From Platanthera guangdongensis (Eukaryota; Streptophyta; Magnoliopsida; Asparagales; Orchidaceae): 64,000 bases of DNA. This document shows positions 45,845-57,875 of this stretch, piece by piece (the first letter of the stretch is position 1; every line of letters begins with the position of its first letter). The stretch lies in NCBI GenBank assembly GCA_039583875.1, contig CM077158.1:243211447-243275446 (forward strand), written 5' to 3'. The position numbers were made by a program, and so were the translations under genes. The notes beneath the pieces are model-generated. The model made no database searches, had not been told where the DNA came from, and was given only the letters and a program-made list of their open reading frames with translations.

Positions 45845-46788
45845 GAACAGGTCCTTTGTGCGGTTAACTCTTTTTCTAACCGCTACTCCCCGTGCGGTTA
45901 AGCCTGTTTCTAACTGTTGCTTCCCGCGCGGTTAAGTCCTCTCTAACCGCTCCTCCTGCTCTATCTCTCTCTCGTGGCTTCCACCTCCCCTTCTTCCTCT
46001 TCCTCTTGGCCCTTTTATAACTCTCTCTTTGTCAGATGGGGCCATTTCCCTTTTCCCCATCTAATCGCACGGTTTCCTCCCGTCTACCCGCTCCATTTCT
46101 ACTCGCTGCGGTCTCCTTGTCTACTCTCCTTGCCTCCACGTTCTAGCCTTCTCGCTGCGTGCTTCTTCTACCCGCCTTCTCGCTGCTGTCTCCTCTCTTC
46201 TCACTGCGACTTCTCTTAGTCGTTGCGGCTTCCCTAACCGCTGTGGGCTCCGCATCTTGGTCGCGACATCTTTCCTTGCCGCTGGTGTGCTCACCGCGAC
46301 CGTGCGGACTTCTCGCGCGGTTTCTTCACTGCTTGGTTGCTGCTACTTATCTTAACGATGCGGCTTCACCTCTCTGTTGCGGGCTCTGCATGTTGGTTGC
46401 GACATCTTTCTTGCCGCTGATGTGTTGTCATCGTGACCGTGCAGCTTCTCCTCTTATCTAGTCGCGGCGGCTTCCCCTCTCTACCCGCTCCGCATTTTGG
46501 TCGCGGTCTCTCCCTTGCCTTGCCGTTGGTGTGTTATCACCGTGACCGTGTGGCTTCTCCTCTTCTCCAGTCCTGATGGCTTCTCTCCTCTATCCGCTAT
46601 GCATTTTGGTCGTGGCCTCTTCATTGTCTTGTCGCTGGTGTGTTGTCACAGAGACCGTGCGGTCTTCTCGCGCGGTTTACCGTGCGGCCTCCTTCTGCTC
46701 GTTGTTCTGATCGCCCGATCTGCTCGCGCAGTCTCCTCTCAATTTGTTGGTCTTCTTGCCGCCGATCTAGCCTCCTGATCGCCTTGTC
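45845..46788 (+). repeat. Copia 1 leader with tandem GC-rich units
   Basis: Starts with three CGCGGTTAAG/TAACCGCT units (45855-45955). From about 46250 to 46680 four imperfect copies of a 110-135-bp unit follow, each with CATYTTGGTCGCG and CACCGTGACCGTGCGGCTTCT-like words. Open frames here are low-complexity and lack gag domains. Confidence 0.65.
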
Positions 46789-48351
46789 ATGGGGTCCTTT
46801 ATTGATTCTACCGGACATGCGGCTTCCTCTTCTACAGACCGCCCAGCCCTTGTCCCTGAACTCCTGGATGAATTGCGGATCACCACTATTTCTTTAGCCG
46901 GGAAGAAGAACTTTGTGGAGTGGGTACACTCTGTTCGCCGTGTTCTTCAGTGTAAAGGCTTTCTACAGCATTTGACTCAAGTTGTTCCCGCTGCTTCTAC
47001 TGAAGACTGGTTGCACAACGATGGTCGCGTTCAGACGTGGCTCCTCAATTCCCTTGACGACGAACCTTATCGCATGACCATGTATCACGAGATGACTAAG
47101 GCGATGTGGGATGAGCTCCATTCTCTCTATTCCGGCAAAGATAGTCTCCAGCACCTGTATGACATCATAATAGATCTTCAGACTCTTGACGTTGGCGGGG
47201 CCGCCGACCTCACCTCCTTTATTGCTCGGGCCAAGAATCTGGTTGAAGCTTGAATTCAACATCAGCCCCCTACGATGGATCTTGCTGCCCAACGTGCCCA
47301 AAAAGAAGTCGTCGGTGTTGCCATGATGATGACTCGTGTCCCGCCTCATCTTCAGAGTGTTCGGGCTCAGATCCTCTCCTCTGTTGTTACTCCATCACTA
47401 TTTGATGTGTGCTCCATATTGCTGAAGGTCTCACCACCTCCTGACAGTTATGGCCCTCCGTCACCGGCCCTCCTTAAGCAGACTTCTGTGTCCTTACTGC
47501 CTCTCCCTCCTCCTGCTCGTGGGGGACATTCAGGTTCTCAGGGCAAAGGTTGGGGTGGCCGGCCACGACCTAAATTTTCCTTCTGCGGTAAGGATGATCA
47601 CCTTGAGGCCACTTGCTACCGCAAGCATGAGCTTCGTCCTCGTCTGCTTGCCGCTGTTGCTGTCAACGACTCATCTGTCACTCGTACTGACCTTGAAGAA
47701 GTCCGACTTCAGCTCCAACAACTTCAGGGTCAGCTTAGCCGCCCACCTGCCTCTGTTGCCTCTGTTGACTCCATCTCAAATGAAGGTATCGGTTGTCTCT
47801 CCACTAATCCACGCTGGAGAGTGGATTCAGGAGCCACTCATCACATCACCTCCATGCGGCCACTTCAGTACCTAGATTCTCCTCATCCTAAGTGTATCAT
47901 AGTGGCCAATGGGGACACTGTTCCGGTCTACGGCTCTGCTGATATCCCTCTCACTTCTTCTCTATCCCTACACTCGGCTCTTCATGTTCCGACCTCCCCG
48001 TTTAATTTACTTTCTGTTGGTCACCTCACTGCTGATTTAAACTGCTCTATAACATTTACATCATCTTCTTTTCTGATACAGGATCGACGGACGCAGAATA
48101 TCATTGGTAAGGGACGACTGCAGAACAAGCTCTACCTTCTTGATGACTCTCCTACTATCCTCTCCTCCGTCTCCTTCGTCGATTGGCATCGGCGTCTTGG
48201 GCATGCCCCTTTACCGGTCCTCAAGAAGGCTCTACCAGATGTATCTCTTCCTCCTTTTCAGTGCGAATCTTGTATTTTCGGCAAAGCCTCGTTCATCTTT
48301 TCCATTTCATTGTACTTGGAGCTCTGTTCCTTTTATTTTAGCACACTCTGA
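46789..48351 (+). pseudogene. Copia 1 gag-protease with one nonsense codon
   Basis: ATG at 46789 (MGSFIDSTGHAAS). Gag core: GKKNFVEWVHSVRRVL, QTWLLNSLDDEP, MWDELHSLYSG. One TGA at 47251-47253 interrupts; the same frame resumes and continues to 48351. The zinc knuckle reads FSFCGKDDHLEATC with its first Cys replaced by Phe. Protease: WRVDSGATHHITS, active Asp in DSGA. It ends in the integrase zinc region: WHRRLGHAPLPVL and CESCIFGK, after which the frame is lost. Confidence 0.88.
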
Positions 48352-50742
48352 TATCTGGGGTCCGCACAAAATCACTAGCATTTCTGGGTATCGCTATTTT
48401 TTTTAACTTTTATTGATGATTATTCACGAATGACGTGGCTATATTTAATTCGTGATCGCTCCGAACTTCCCCGTGTCTTTCGGGCATTCCTCCTCGAGAC
48501 CCGCAAGCAATTTTCCACAAACATCAAAACTCTTCGCACAGATAATGCTCGTGAATACACTAGCCATGAATTTGCGAATCTATGCTCTGAATTTGGGTCA
48601 TTCATCAAACATTGTGTGTCTATACCCCCCAACAAAACGGAGTCGCGGAACGTAAGAATCGACATCTGCTTGATGTCGCTCGCTCTCTCATGCTTCACAC
48701 GCAGTTCCCCAAAGCTTATTGGAACTTTGCGCTTTCAACGACATGCTATCTGATTAATTGTCTCCCTTCCCCCATACTCTACAATGTCACTCTGTTCAAC
48801 CTCATGTTCTCCTCTAATCTGGTATTCTCTCTCACACTCCGCATCTTTGGTTGTACTTGCTACGTTCACATTCTTGGTCCAGCCACGGACAAGTTGGATC
48901 CTCGGGTGGCCAAACACATTTTCGTTGGCTATTCACAAACTTAGAAAGACTACGTGTGCTATTCTCCTGCTACTCACAAGGTGACTGTTTCTGCTGATGT
49001 TACCTTTCAGGAGGATCTTCCTTTCTTCTCCGCTCCAGATCCAACTCCTCTACCATCACCCGTCCTACGACCTGTCATTCCCGTTACCACTCCACCACCA
49101 AAAATTCCCGACCGGGCTCCCACTCTTTCCAAGCCGCCTCTTATGCATGTCTACACTCGTCGTCATCCTGGCTCTGTTGCCCCAATGCAGTCGGCTTCGA
49201 CCTCTGACGCTCCACGTCATGTTGCTCCGACACCTGAAACAACTGCTCATCCCATGGCGAACTATGTCTCCTTACATCTCCTATCCCCACAACGTAAAAC
49301 ATTTGTCACTTCATTATCCTCGATTTTTGTACCTAACTCTGTGCAGGAGGCTCTCCAGCATACTGGCTGGAGGGCGGCCATAGAAGAAGAAATGACTGAT
49401 GTCTGTGCTAACCAGACATGAAATCTGGTATCTCTACCTACCAACTAGACACTGGTTGGGTGTAAATGGGTCTTTGTCATCAAACATGCTCCTGATGGAA
49501 CAATTGACCGTCTGATAGCTCGCCTGGTGGCTCGTGGCTTCACCCAACAACAAGGTCTCGATTATGAGGAAACATTCTCTCCAGTAGCCAAGCTCAACAC
49601 TGTTCGTGTCCTCCTCTCTGTGGTTGTGCATCGCCACTGACCCTTACATCAACTAGATATCAAGAATGCATTTCTGAATGACGATCTCCAGGAAACTGTC
49701 TACATGCAGCAACCTCCCGGATTTGAGAGCACGGGAGAGTCCCGAGTTTGTCATCTTAGAAGTCCATTTATGGTCTCAAACAATCCCCTCGGGCATGGTT
49801 TGACAGGTTCAGTAAGGCAGTTCAGTAAGTCGTTTTATTCGGAGCTCAGCAGACTTCTCCTGGTTCACTCGACATCGGGCAACTGGAACGGTTCTTCTGT
49901 TAGCATATGTTGATGACATCTTAATCACTAGAGACGATTCAGAGGGAATCCAAGCGGTCAAATAGCACCTTAGCTCCGTCTTTCAAACAAAAGATCTGAG
50001 GCACCTTCGATATTTCCTTGGTCTTGAGGTCGCGAGACGTCCGGATAGACTTGTCCTCTCCTAACGAAAGTACTGTCTTGATCATCTTCAAGATGCTGGC
50101 TACTTTGGATGCAAGCCGACTACTACTCCAATGGATGCAAATCATAAGTTGCGTGCACATGCTTCTGATACAGATCTTTCTCTCCAAAATCCTGAATACA
50201 ATCGACGACTTATTGGAAAATTAATCTACCTAACGGTCACAAGACCAGATATATTCTTTGTGGTTGGGGTGGTCAGCCGGTTTATGCATGCCCCTCGAAT
50301 ATCTCACCTTCAAGCCGTCGAACGCATCCTAAAATATCTTAAAACAGCTCCAGGTCAAGAGCTGGTATACAAAATCTCATACTCTACTCCAACATTGGTT
50401 GCATATTCTGATGCAAACTATGCTGGTTCCTTGGATGATCGGCGGTCAACCAGTGATTTTTGTACCAATTTTGGAGGTCATCTAGTTACCTGGCGGAGTA
50501 AGAAACAAGTCGTGGTTGCTCGATCCTCAGCTGAAGCAAAATACCGATCGATGACATCGGTTGTCTCTGAGCTCACGTGGCTTGAAAGTCTCCCCGCCGA
50601 TCTAGGAGTGAAACTTCCCTCACCAGCCATCCTGTTTTGTGACAGCCAAGCGGCAATACACATAACAAAGAATCTGATTTTCCATGAAAGAACGGAACAT
50701 ATTGAAGTGGACTGTCACTATCCGGGAAAAAAGTTCAAATGA
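48340..50742 (+). pseudogene. Copia 1 integrase, RT and RNase H remnants
   Basis: Integrase pieces: HSDIWGPHKITSISGY, IRDRSELPRVFRAFL, KTLRTDNAREYTSHEF, PQQNGVAERKNRHLLDVARSLM and IFGCTCYVHI. RT pieces: [74 protein letters not shown]. RNase H is the longest open piece (50131-50742): TRPDIFFVVGVVSRFM, YSDANYAGSLDDRRSTS, ARSSAEAKYRSM, CDSQAAIHI, ERTEHIEVDCH. At least six frame breaks occur. Confidence 0.88.
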
Positions 50743-50836
50743 AGAAGATATAATTGAAGCATGTTCTGCGTACTGAACAAGTTGCTGATATCCTCACAAA
50801 GTGCCTATGACTTGTACGATCCAGCTTGCGGGAGAG

Positions 50837-51019
50837 TGTTGAAAAAGCACATGTATAGAGGCTCATGCTGGAGCCCATTTGTTTATGCTTCTTCTTCTCT
50901 CCTCTTTACTCCAACATCATGTATAGAGATCTCCTCTCTTTCTCCCTCCTATAAATATATATTCATACCTTGTATTTGATTATTGAGAAAGTATATACAA
51001 GTTTGAGGTTTTATCCACA
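50837..51019 (+). repeat. 3' LTR of Copia 1
   Basis: 183 bp, TGTTGAAAAAGC...TATCCACA; preceded by GCTTGCGGGAGAG (purine tract). Differs from the 5' LTR by substitutions and a TATATATTCA insertion. Confidence 0.9.
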
Positions 51020-51024
51020 ATTGT

Positions 51025-51786
51025 ATATGTGGTGTTGTCGATGTTGTTGTTGTGTATTTGGTTGCTCACTCGTGTGATTTGATGGCCTAATCCTCTTGAC
51101 TCATTTGTTCATTGTATCCGTTACATTGTCCATGTTGTCATCATGTATTTGGTCGCTTCCTCATGTGATTTTTATATGTATTCCAGGGATTAATTCAACT
51201 TCGAGAATGAACGACTTCTCCTTAGATGAGTACGTTTTGCCAATACACTCAAGGTTGGTCGAAGTTGCACCAAAGCTCCCCCTCTGTAGTTTTTCATCAT
51301 TTGTATCATCAATTGACACACTATGAAACTCCTTAGATTCTTCAAAAGGTCTCATCTTCATATATGATGAATTTTTGATACTCCATTTGGTCACCCAATG
51401 GAGTATGGGCCGGGATACACCTCTTTTGTGTAATCTACATTTATTGACTAATGATATTCGTTCTAGTCCTGTTACCACTCATGACTTAGAACCATTTGTT
51501 GTTGACAGCACACAAGGTTTTAAGGAATTGTTCCTCCGCGAGTCATTGGGCTTGGGAGCAATGTAATCTTTCAAACCACTCCATTTAATGCTGCCTTAAC
51601 ATGGTGTTTTCCTACCAATTAGCACGCTCTTATATATGCCTCCGTTAATAAGATCTAACAACCCAAACCGAGGTAGAAACCATGGCATTCACGTTGGGTT
51701 TCTATTTCCTTGTAGTATTTATAGTACAGTGGGCTCCTCGTTTTAATGCATGAGTGACTACATAATAAATGCTTAAAAAAATATTT
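51025..51786. other. Intron DNA between the two Copia elements
   Basis: No recognisable gene. A minus-strand frame (51478-51161) is open for 105 codons but matches nothing I know. The right end belongs to the repeat also seen at 45060-45240. Confidence 0.4.
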
Positions 51787-51791
51787 ATCAC

Positions 51792-52385
51792 TGTCAGAAC
51801 TCTTCTAGTCTTGACGGTCTGACGTTTGCGGATTGGCGATCAGTAATGGCGATTTGCCCCTTGCGGCCTAGCAAACAGCACCGGCGGTCTGCTCTTAGCA
51901 CCGTGGCGGTCTGCAGTGGTGGACTACTCTTAGCGGCCTGGCGGCAAGCAGTGACGATCTGCCCTTAGCGGCCTGACGGTATGTAGTGGCAGTCAGCAGT
52001 GATGGTCTGCCCTTAGCGGCATGACGGTCAGCAATTGCGGTCTGCCCTTAGCAACCTGGCAGTCTGTCGTGGCGGTCTGTTTACAACAGTCAAGCTACCT
52101 TGAGGAGAGCCAGTGAGACCGCGTCTCTGGTGAAGCAAAGGGAAGCCTGTCGGACAGGATTATGTTGTTGGGGTCTGAGCTTTAACCGGGCGGTTAGCTT
52201 GTCTAACCGCAATACTCTTTGCAGACTGTAATTTTGTAATCGCACAGTCTGTCTGTTGTGTATTAGTCTCACACCGTCTATTGTATTCTCTTTCTCTCTC
52301 TTCTCCCCTATAAATAGGGGGTCATACCCATGTAAAGTTATGTTTTTTGAGCAATAAAAATCTTTTATTTAGCTCTTTTCTCACA
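51792..52385 (+). repeat. 5' LTR of Copia 2
   Basis: 594 bp, TGTCAGAAC...TTTCTCACA. Contains GCGGTCTGCCCTTAGCGGCC-type tandem words and TATAAATA at 52309-52316. Confidence 0.92.
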
Positions 52386-52689
52386 TGGTATCATTAGGAC
52401 AACTCGATCCTTGCAATCTCCTTTTTCCTATGAGCCTATCGAGTTTTTCTGCGGTCTCTGCGGACTTCGATTTTCTAACCGCCCGCTGAGCCCTTTACTC
52501 TCTGTTGTGTGCAGTTTGTCTCCTTGCGAAGTCGCTTTGTTCTTTTCTTGCGGACTTTTTTGTTCGTTCCTTGTGATCTTTCGCGATTTCTCTCTTTCCA
52601 CGGTCTCTTCTTCTATTCGCGTGATTTCCTTTTCTGCCCGTGCGGTTTCCTTCTCTATCCGCGCGGTCTGTTTTTTCATCTGGTTTTCT

Positions 52690-54046
52690 CTATGGACATG
52701 TCGCTTCTCTCTTCTTTTACTCTGTCTACACCCTATCTTCAGACCGCAGTTTCTGCTACTTCTAGTAATCTTGGGACTGCTTCCAAGCTAACTGACCAGA
52801 ATTATCCAGATTGAAGCGCTTCCTTTATATTCTTGCCGCGCTCTCAGCGCAAGCGTCATCATCTTACTGATGACCCTCCCGCTTGGAAACTGTTGTCTTT
52901 GATGATTGGGATGCTAGTGATGCCTTAGTCAGAACTTGGCTTGCCAATAGTCTTTCTGATGAATGTCTGCCCGTCATTCGTCATGATGAGACTGTTAAGG
53001 CGGCATGGACTCATTTTGTTGCTCTGTACTCTAAAAGAGCTCAAACTTTCTGCATATACACGTATGTTGATCTCTTTGCTCGTCCCATCTCGGCTCATGC
53101 TGCTGCTTACCAGGAGGTGCAGACTCTTGGTGCCGAGCTTCTTCAACACCGTCCTTTCTCTGCTGATCTTGCTGAATAACACAAACACTTTCAGAAACTT
53201 CTGATTGTGTGTTATCTTCTCCGTCTACCAGAGTCTTATGATATGATAAGACAACAAATTCTTAGTGAAGTTGACTCTCCCACTCTGGATGCTACCATTG
53301 CTTGTATCGCTGTTGTTACTACTCTTCTTCAGCGTCCTCTACTTTCCTCCCCACCCCTTCTTGACACCATTGCTCATTCGACTTGTTCCGGTAATTCTGG
53401 TAGCCGTGGGGGTCGCTCTGGTGGGTGTGGTCCATCTCGCCATCTCTGTTCTCACTGCGGCAAGACATGACATTTGGTGGATCAGTGTTGGGTCAGGCAT
53501 CCTCACCTTCGCCCTTCTGTTGGTGCTGTCACAACACCGTCCACATCCATTGCCTCCTCTTCAAGATGTGTCAATATGGTCACTCGAGATAAGTGGCTTA
53601 TTGATTCTGAAGCTACTAATCACATGATAAGCAATCCTCGGTTGTTATATCTTTTGGACATGCATAACCGATTACCTTCGGTTTTTATGGCAGATGGTAC
53701 ACCGTCTCCTGTGTGCGGAACCGACACAGTCCATGTTACTTCGTCTCTACAACTTCAGGACACTCTTTATATCTCTACTTTTTTGTGCAATTTAGTCCAT
53801 GTTCCTATTTATGCAAACTAAACTACACGGTTATTTTTACGTCTACTACTTGTTCTTTTCAGGATTCTCACTGCAAGGAGACGATTGTTACTGGGACTGA
53901 AAGCGACAGTCTCTTCTTCCTCGACAATGTTGCTACTTTCTTCGCTTCAGCTTCTCTTCACCGGTGACATCTTCGCCTTGGACATCCTCCTCCTCGCCTC
54001 ATCTACCAACTCTCTGATCTTCCTCAAGGGACTTCTTCTCTAAACT
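52690..54046 (+). pseudogene. Copia 2 gag and protease remnants
   Basis: MDMSLLSSFTLSTPYL starts at about 52692; a frame break follows LTDQNYPD. Gag pieces: VRTWLANSLSDECLP and AAWTHFVALYSKRAQTF; MIRQQILSEVDSPTL. The knuckle reads CSHCGKT, a stop (TGA at 53467-53469), then HLVDQC. The protease reads KWLIDSEATNHMIS, with Glu where the active site has Gly. The integrase zinc region follows in broken frames. Confidence 0.82.
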
Positions 54047-56640
54047 GTGAAGCTTGCCAACTTGGTAAACGTCGTCGCTCCTCCTATCCAGCAAGACAAG
54101 AATGTAATACTTCTCATCCCTTTGATCTTGTTCACTCTGATGTCCGGGGACCTTATCTTACTAGGTATGTTGGTAGGGGAAACTTGTATTTTGTTACTTT
54201 TATTGATGACTACTCATGGTGTACTTGGCTGTATCTTTTGCAAAATCGTTCAGAACTGTTTTTGTCACTTCATTTTATAATGAAGTGCATACTCAATTTG
54301 GTGTTCGCCTTAAAATTCTTCATACTGATAATGCTAAGGAATATGTTAGTCATCAATTCTCGAATTTTTGCATGCATCATGACATCGTTCATCAAATCAG
54401 TTGTCATTACACTTCTCAGTAAAATGGTGTTGCTGAACGAAAACGTTGTCATCTCATATATGTTGCTCGCACTCTTCTCATACAGATGAATGTTCCCCAG
54501 TCATGTTCCCCAGTCATATTGGGGTCATGTCATCCTTTTCTCTTGTTATCTCATCAACCACATTTCCTCTTCAGTTCTTCACGGCAAAACTCCGTTCTCC
54601 ATCTTGTATCCAGAAGCCTAGTCATTTCCCTTACCACTACGTGTCTTTGGTTGTACGACATTTGTTCACTCTCCTTCTCCTGGTCATGACAAACTCTCTC
54701 CTAGCCATATTAAGTCAATCTTTCTTGGTTATTGTCCGACTCAGAAGGGGTATTAGTGTTTTGATCCTCTCCTCCGAAAACAGTATGTTTCTGCTGATGT
54801 TACTTTCTTTGAGGATACACCTTACTTTCTTCAACCTTATACTCTCTCACCATCTAATGAATCGTCTTCTATACATGTTCCCTCTGCTCCTCTATCTGTA
54901 CCATCTTTTCTTGCTCTTCTCACACAAGTTCCTGTTTCACCATCAATTTCTCCCACTACTACATTTATACCTTTGGAGCCATCGCAGACAGTGTGTAGGC
55001 CAGTAATCTCTCTGACGGATGGGTCAGGTACGGAAGCCAAGAAAGATCTTGATCTTCTGATTGCTCTACGGAAGGGGGTTCAGACATGTACTAAGCATTT
55101 TATTGATGATGTTGTCTCGTATGCTCGTCTTTCACCAGCTGGATATCGTTTTGCTCTTGCTCTCTCAGCTACTGTCATTTCGGTTACCTATCATGAGACT
55201 CTTGTTCTTCCTCACTGTAAAGCTGATATGGATGAAGAAATAAAGACCTTGACCAAAATGGGTACTTGGAATCTTGTCACTACTCCTCCAGCGGCGGATG
55301 TGGTTAGTTGTCGGTGGGTCTTTGTCATCAAGTATCATCCTGATGGTACTATCGATCGTTATAAGGCGAGGCTAGTTGCCAAAGGTTTTACTCAGACTTA
55401 TGGTGTAGAATTTTTTGACACCTTCTCACCAGTTGCTCGAATTAGCACAATCCATATCATTTTCTCTATGGATATTAACAAGGACTGAGAGATGTTTCAA
55501 TTGGATGTCAAAAATGTCTTCCTTTATAGTGATCTGCAAGAAGCGGTGTATATGAAGCAACCTCATAAGTATGTTGCTCAATAGGAGTCTCAAGTATGCA
55601 AATTAAGGAAGACTATATATGGCTTAAAGCAGAGTCTACGGGCCTGGTTTGAGAAGTTCAGCACAGTTATATCCGTTATTTGTTTCGCTCAAAATTCTGC
55701 AAATCATTCTCTTTTCACACGCAAGACTTCTAAATGACTAGTTGTTCTTGCTGTCTATGTGAATGACATCCTCCTTACAGGGATGATAAAGAAGAAATTG
55801 ATATAGCAAAGAGACATCTTCAACAATATTTTGTTACTAAACATATGTGGTCTTCAAAGTACTTTTTGGGGATAGAAATCTCACGAAGACAGGGTTCTAT
55901 TGTTCTATCACAACGAAAGTATGTGTTGGACCTTTTGAAAGAGACTGGTTTTCTTGTGACGAGGCCTGTTAAGTGTCCAATAACAGTTGATTATGACAAG
56001 TGTTGGATTGAGGATTCTCCTCTTCTTCCTGATAGTACCAGGTACAGACAGCTGGTGGGAAAACTCATCTGACTATTACAAGATCAGATATCAATCATGC
56101 AGTAGGAAGAGTAAGCCAGTTTATGCAGGAACCCAGGGAATATCATTTTCGTTCAGCCTTAAAATCCTAGAGTATGTGAAAGGGTCTCCAGGAAAAGGGT
56201 TACTGTTTAAAAAACGTAATCATCTAAGAGTTGAAGCCTACTCAGATGCAAGCTATGCTGATAATAAAAAAGATAAGAAGTTTACGTTTGTATGAGGAAA
56301 CCTGATTAACTGGAAAAGTAAGAAGCGGTCTGTTGGTTCAACTGCTGAAGCTGAATACAGAAGCATGACTTCAACAACATGCGAGTTGAAATGGTTACGA
56401 TCACTTATGTTTGACTTGGGAGAAGTCTATGATCATGCTCTTCCAATGTTCTGTGATAACAAAACCGCTATTTACATATCCAAGGACCCAGGTTTTAACG
56501 AGAGGACGAAACACATCGAAGTTTACTGCATGTACTTCATTTGTCACTTCCGACAAGGAACTAGCAGATGTCTTCACAAAACCAGTGTCCGTTTCTCTTC
56601 CAGATGTCTGTAACAAGCTAGGTATGATTGACATATATGC
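54047..56640 (+). pseudogene. Copia 2 integrase, RT and RNase H remnants
   Basis: Integrase pieces: FVTFIDDYSWCTWLY, KILHTDNAKEYVSHQF. RT (54973-55488 and on): VVSCRWVFVIKYHPDGTI, RYKARLVAKGFTQTYG, FFDTFSPVARIST, FQLDVKNVFLYSDLQEA, YFLGIEISRRQGSIVLSQ. RNase H: SASYADNKKDKK, VGSTAEAEYRSMTSTTC, MFCDNKTAIYISKDPGF, ERTKHIEVYC. The end lies just before the purine tract at 56647. Several stops and indels. Confidence 0.85.
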
Positions 56641-56658
56641 TCCAACTTGAGGGGGGAG

Positions 56659-57346
56659 TGTCAGAACTCTTCTAGCCCGAGCGGTCTGGCCTTTGTGGAC
56701 TGGCGATCAGTAATGGCGGTCTGCCCCTTGCAGCCTGGCGAACAGCATCAGCGGTCTGCTCTTAGCACTGTGGCGGTCTGCAGTGGTAGACTACTCTTAG
56801 CGGCCTGGAGTCCGGCAGTGATGATCTGCCCTTAGCGGCTTGACGGTCTGCAGTGGCGGTCTGCAGTGGCAATCAGCAGTGACGATCTGCCCTTAGTGGC
56901 CTGACGGTCAGCAGTTGCGGTCTGCCATTAGCGGCCCGGCGGTCTGCAGTGGCGGTCTTGCCCTTAGCGACCTGGCAGTCTGTCGTGGAGGTCTTCCCCA
57001 GGCGGACTGACGAACTGCAGTATTAGTTTTGTCCTGGTTGTCTGTTTACAGTAGTCAAGATGCCTTGAGGAGAGACGGTGAGACCGCGTCTCTCGTGGAG
57101 CAAAGGGAAGCCTGGCAGACATGATTATGTTGTTGTGGTCTGAGCTTTCATCGGGCGGTTAGCTTGTCTAACCGCAATACTCTTTGCAGACTGTAATTTT
57201 GTAACGGCATAGTCCGTCTGTTGTGTATTAATCTCACACCGTCTGTTGTATTCTCTTTCTCTTCTCTCATATAAATAGGGGGTCATACTTATGTAAAGTT
57301 ATGTTTTTTGAGCAATAAAAATCTGTTATTTAGCTCTTTTCTCACA
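56659..57346 (+). repeat. 3' LTR of Copia 2
   Basis: 688 bp. It is 94 bp longer than the 5' LTR, partly from extra GCGGTCTG units and partly from a stretch near 56995-57050 (GGCGGACTGACGAACTGCAG) missing in the 5' copy. Confidence 0.92.
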
Positions 57347-57351
57347 ATCAC

Positions 57352-57707
57352 CTACCTAACAAAGCAAAAATGGTTGATGTTTGTCATAGGCACTTAAATA
57401 AAATAGAATAACAACCATGTCTGAGTCTTTAGGGAAACGAGTCTCCCTTTATTAGAAAGATATTGAAAGGATTTCTTGATCAGACATCTTAGCAAAGGTG
57501 TTCACTACTTTATGTCTCAACAAGTCATCTTCGTAGATGTATTTAAGGACTTCCTTTAGTAGTTGTTAACCACCCCAACAACAAAAGATATATAGGGTTG
57601 TGCGATAGTCGGATATATGAGTATACCAACAAAGCGGCGATAGTACCCAAATTAAGGAGAAACATATTAGGATCAGATGCATCAACACAGAGCTTGTGGT
57701 TGACATC
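57352..57707. other. Intron DNA, no gene seen
   Basis: AT-rich; continues the older repeat interrupted by Copia 2. Confidence 0.4.
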
Positions 57708-57712
57708 CATTA

Positions 57713-57875
57713 TATTGGATTTATCGGGTCAATATCGGGTTATTAGAGTTTTTAGGTGTATTTGTGTTTACTCCCACACCTTTAGTTTGAGTTAGTGAGT
57801 CCATGTCTTTGTTATATAATGTCTTTATGAGGATGAATATAATTGCACTACTATTTTCTATTCCTCCTTCCAACA
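57713..57875 (+). repeat. 5' LTR of non-autonomous Copia B
   Basis: 163 bp; starts TA instead of TG, ends CCTTCCAACA. Confidence 0.85.

Larger units (their letters stand above)
45658..51019 (+). mobile_element. Full-length Copia element 1
   Basis: 5362 bp: LTRs 45658-45832 (175 bp) and 50837-51019 (183 bp), primer site TGGTATCAGAGC at 45833-45844, 5-bp target duplication ATTGT at 45653-45657 and 51020-51024. Gag, protease, integrase, RT and RNase H occur in Copia order (integrase before RT). The first base of the 5' LTR is C instead of T. Stops and frameshifts throughout mark it as inactive. Confidence 0.93.
51792..57346 (+). mobile_element. Full-length Copia element 2
   Basis: 5555 bp: LTRs 51792-52385 and 56659-57346, primer site TGGTATCATTAG from 52386 (three mismatches to the usual one), purine tract TTGAGGGGGGAG at 56647-56658, target duplication ATCAC at 51787-51791 and 57347-57351. 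Coding order is Copia. Many lesions make it inactive. The RT half is homologous to the fragment at 42546-44223. Confidence 0.93.

Noticed and set aside
51161..51478. 105-codon minus-strand ORF
   Set aside because: No family resemblance and no repeat of it elsewhere in the window; left as unknown intron DNA.
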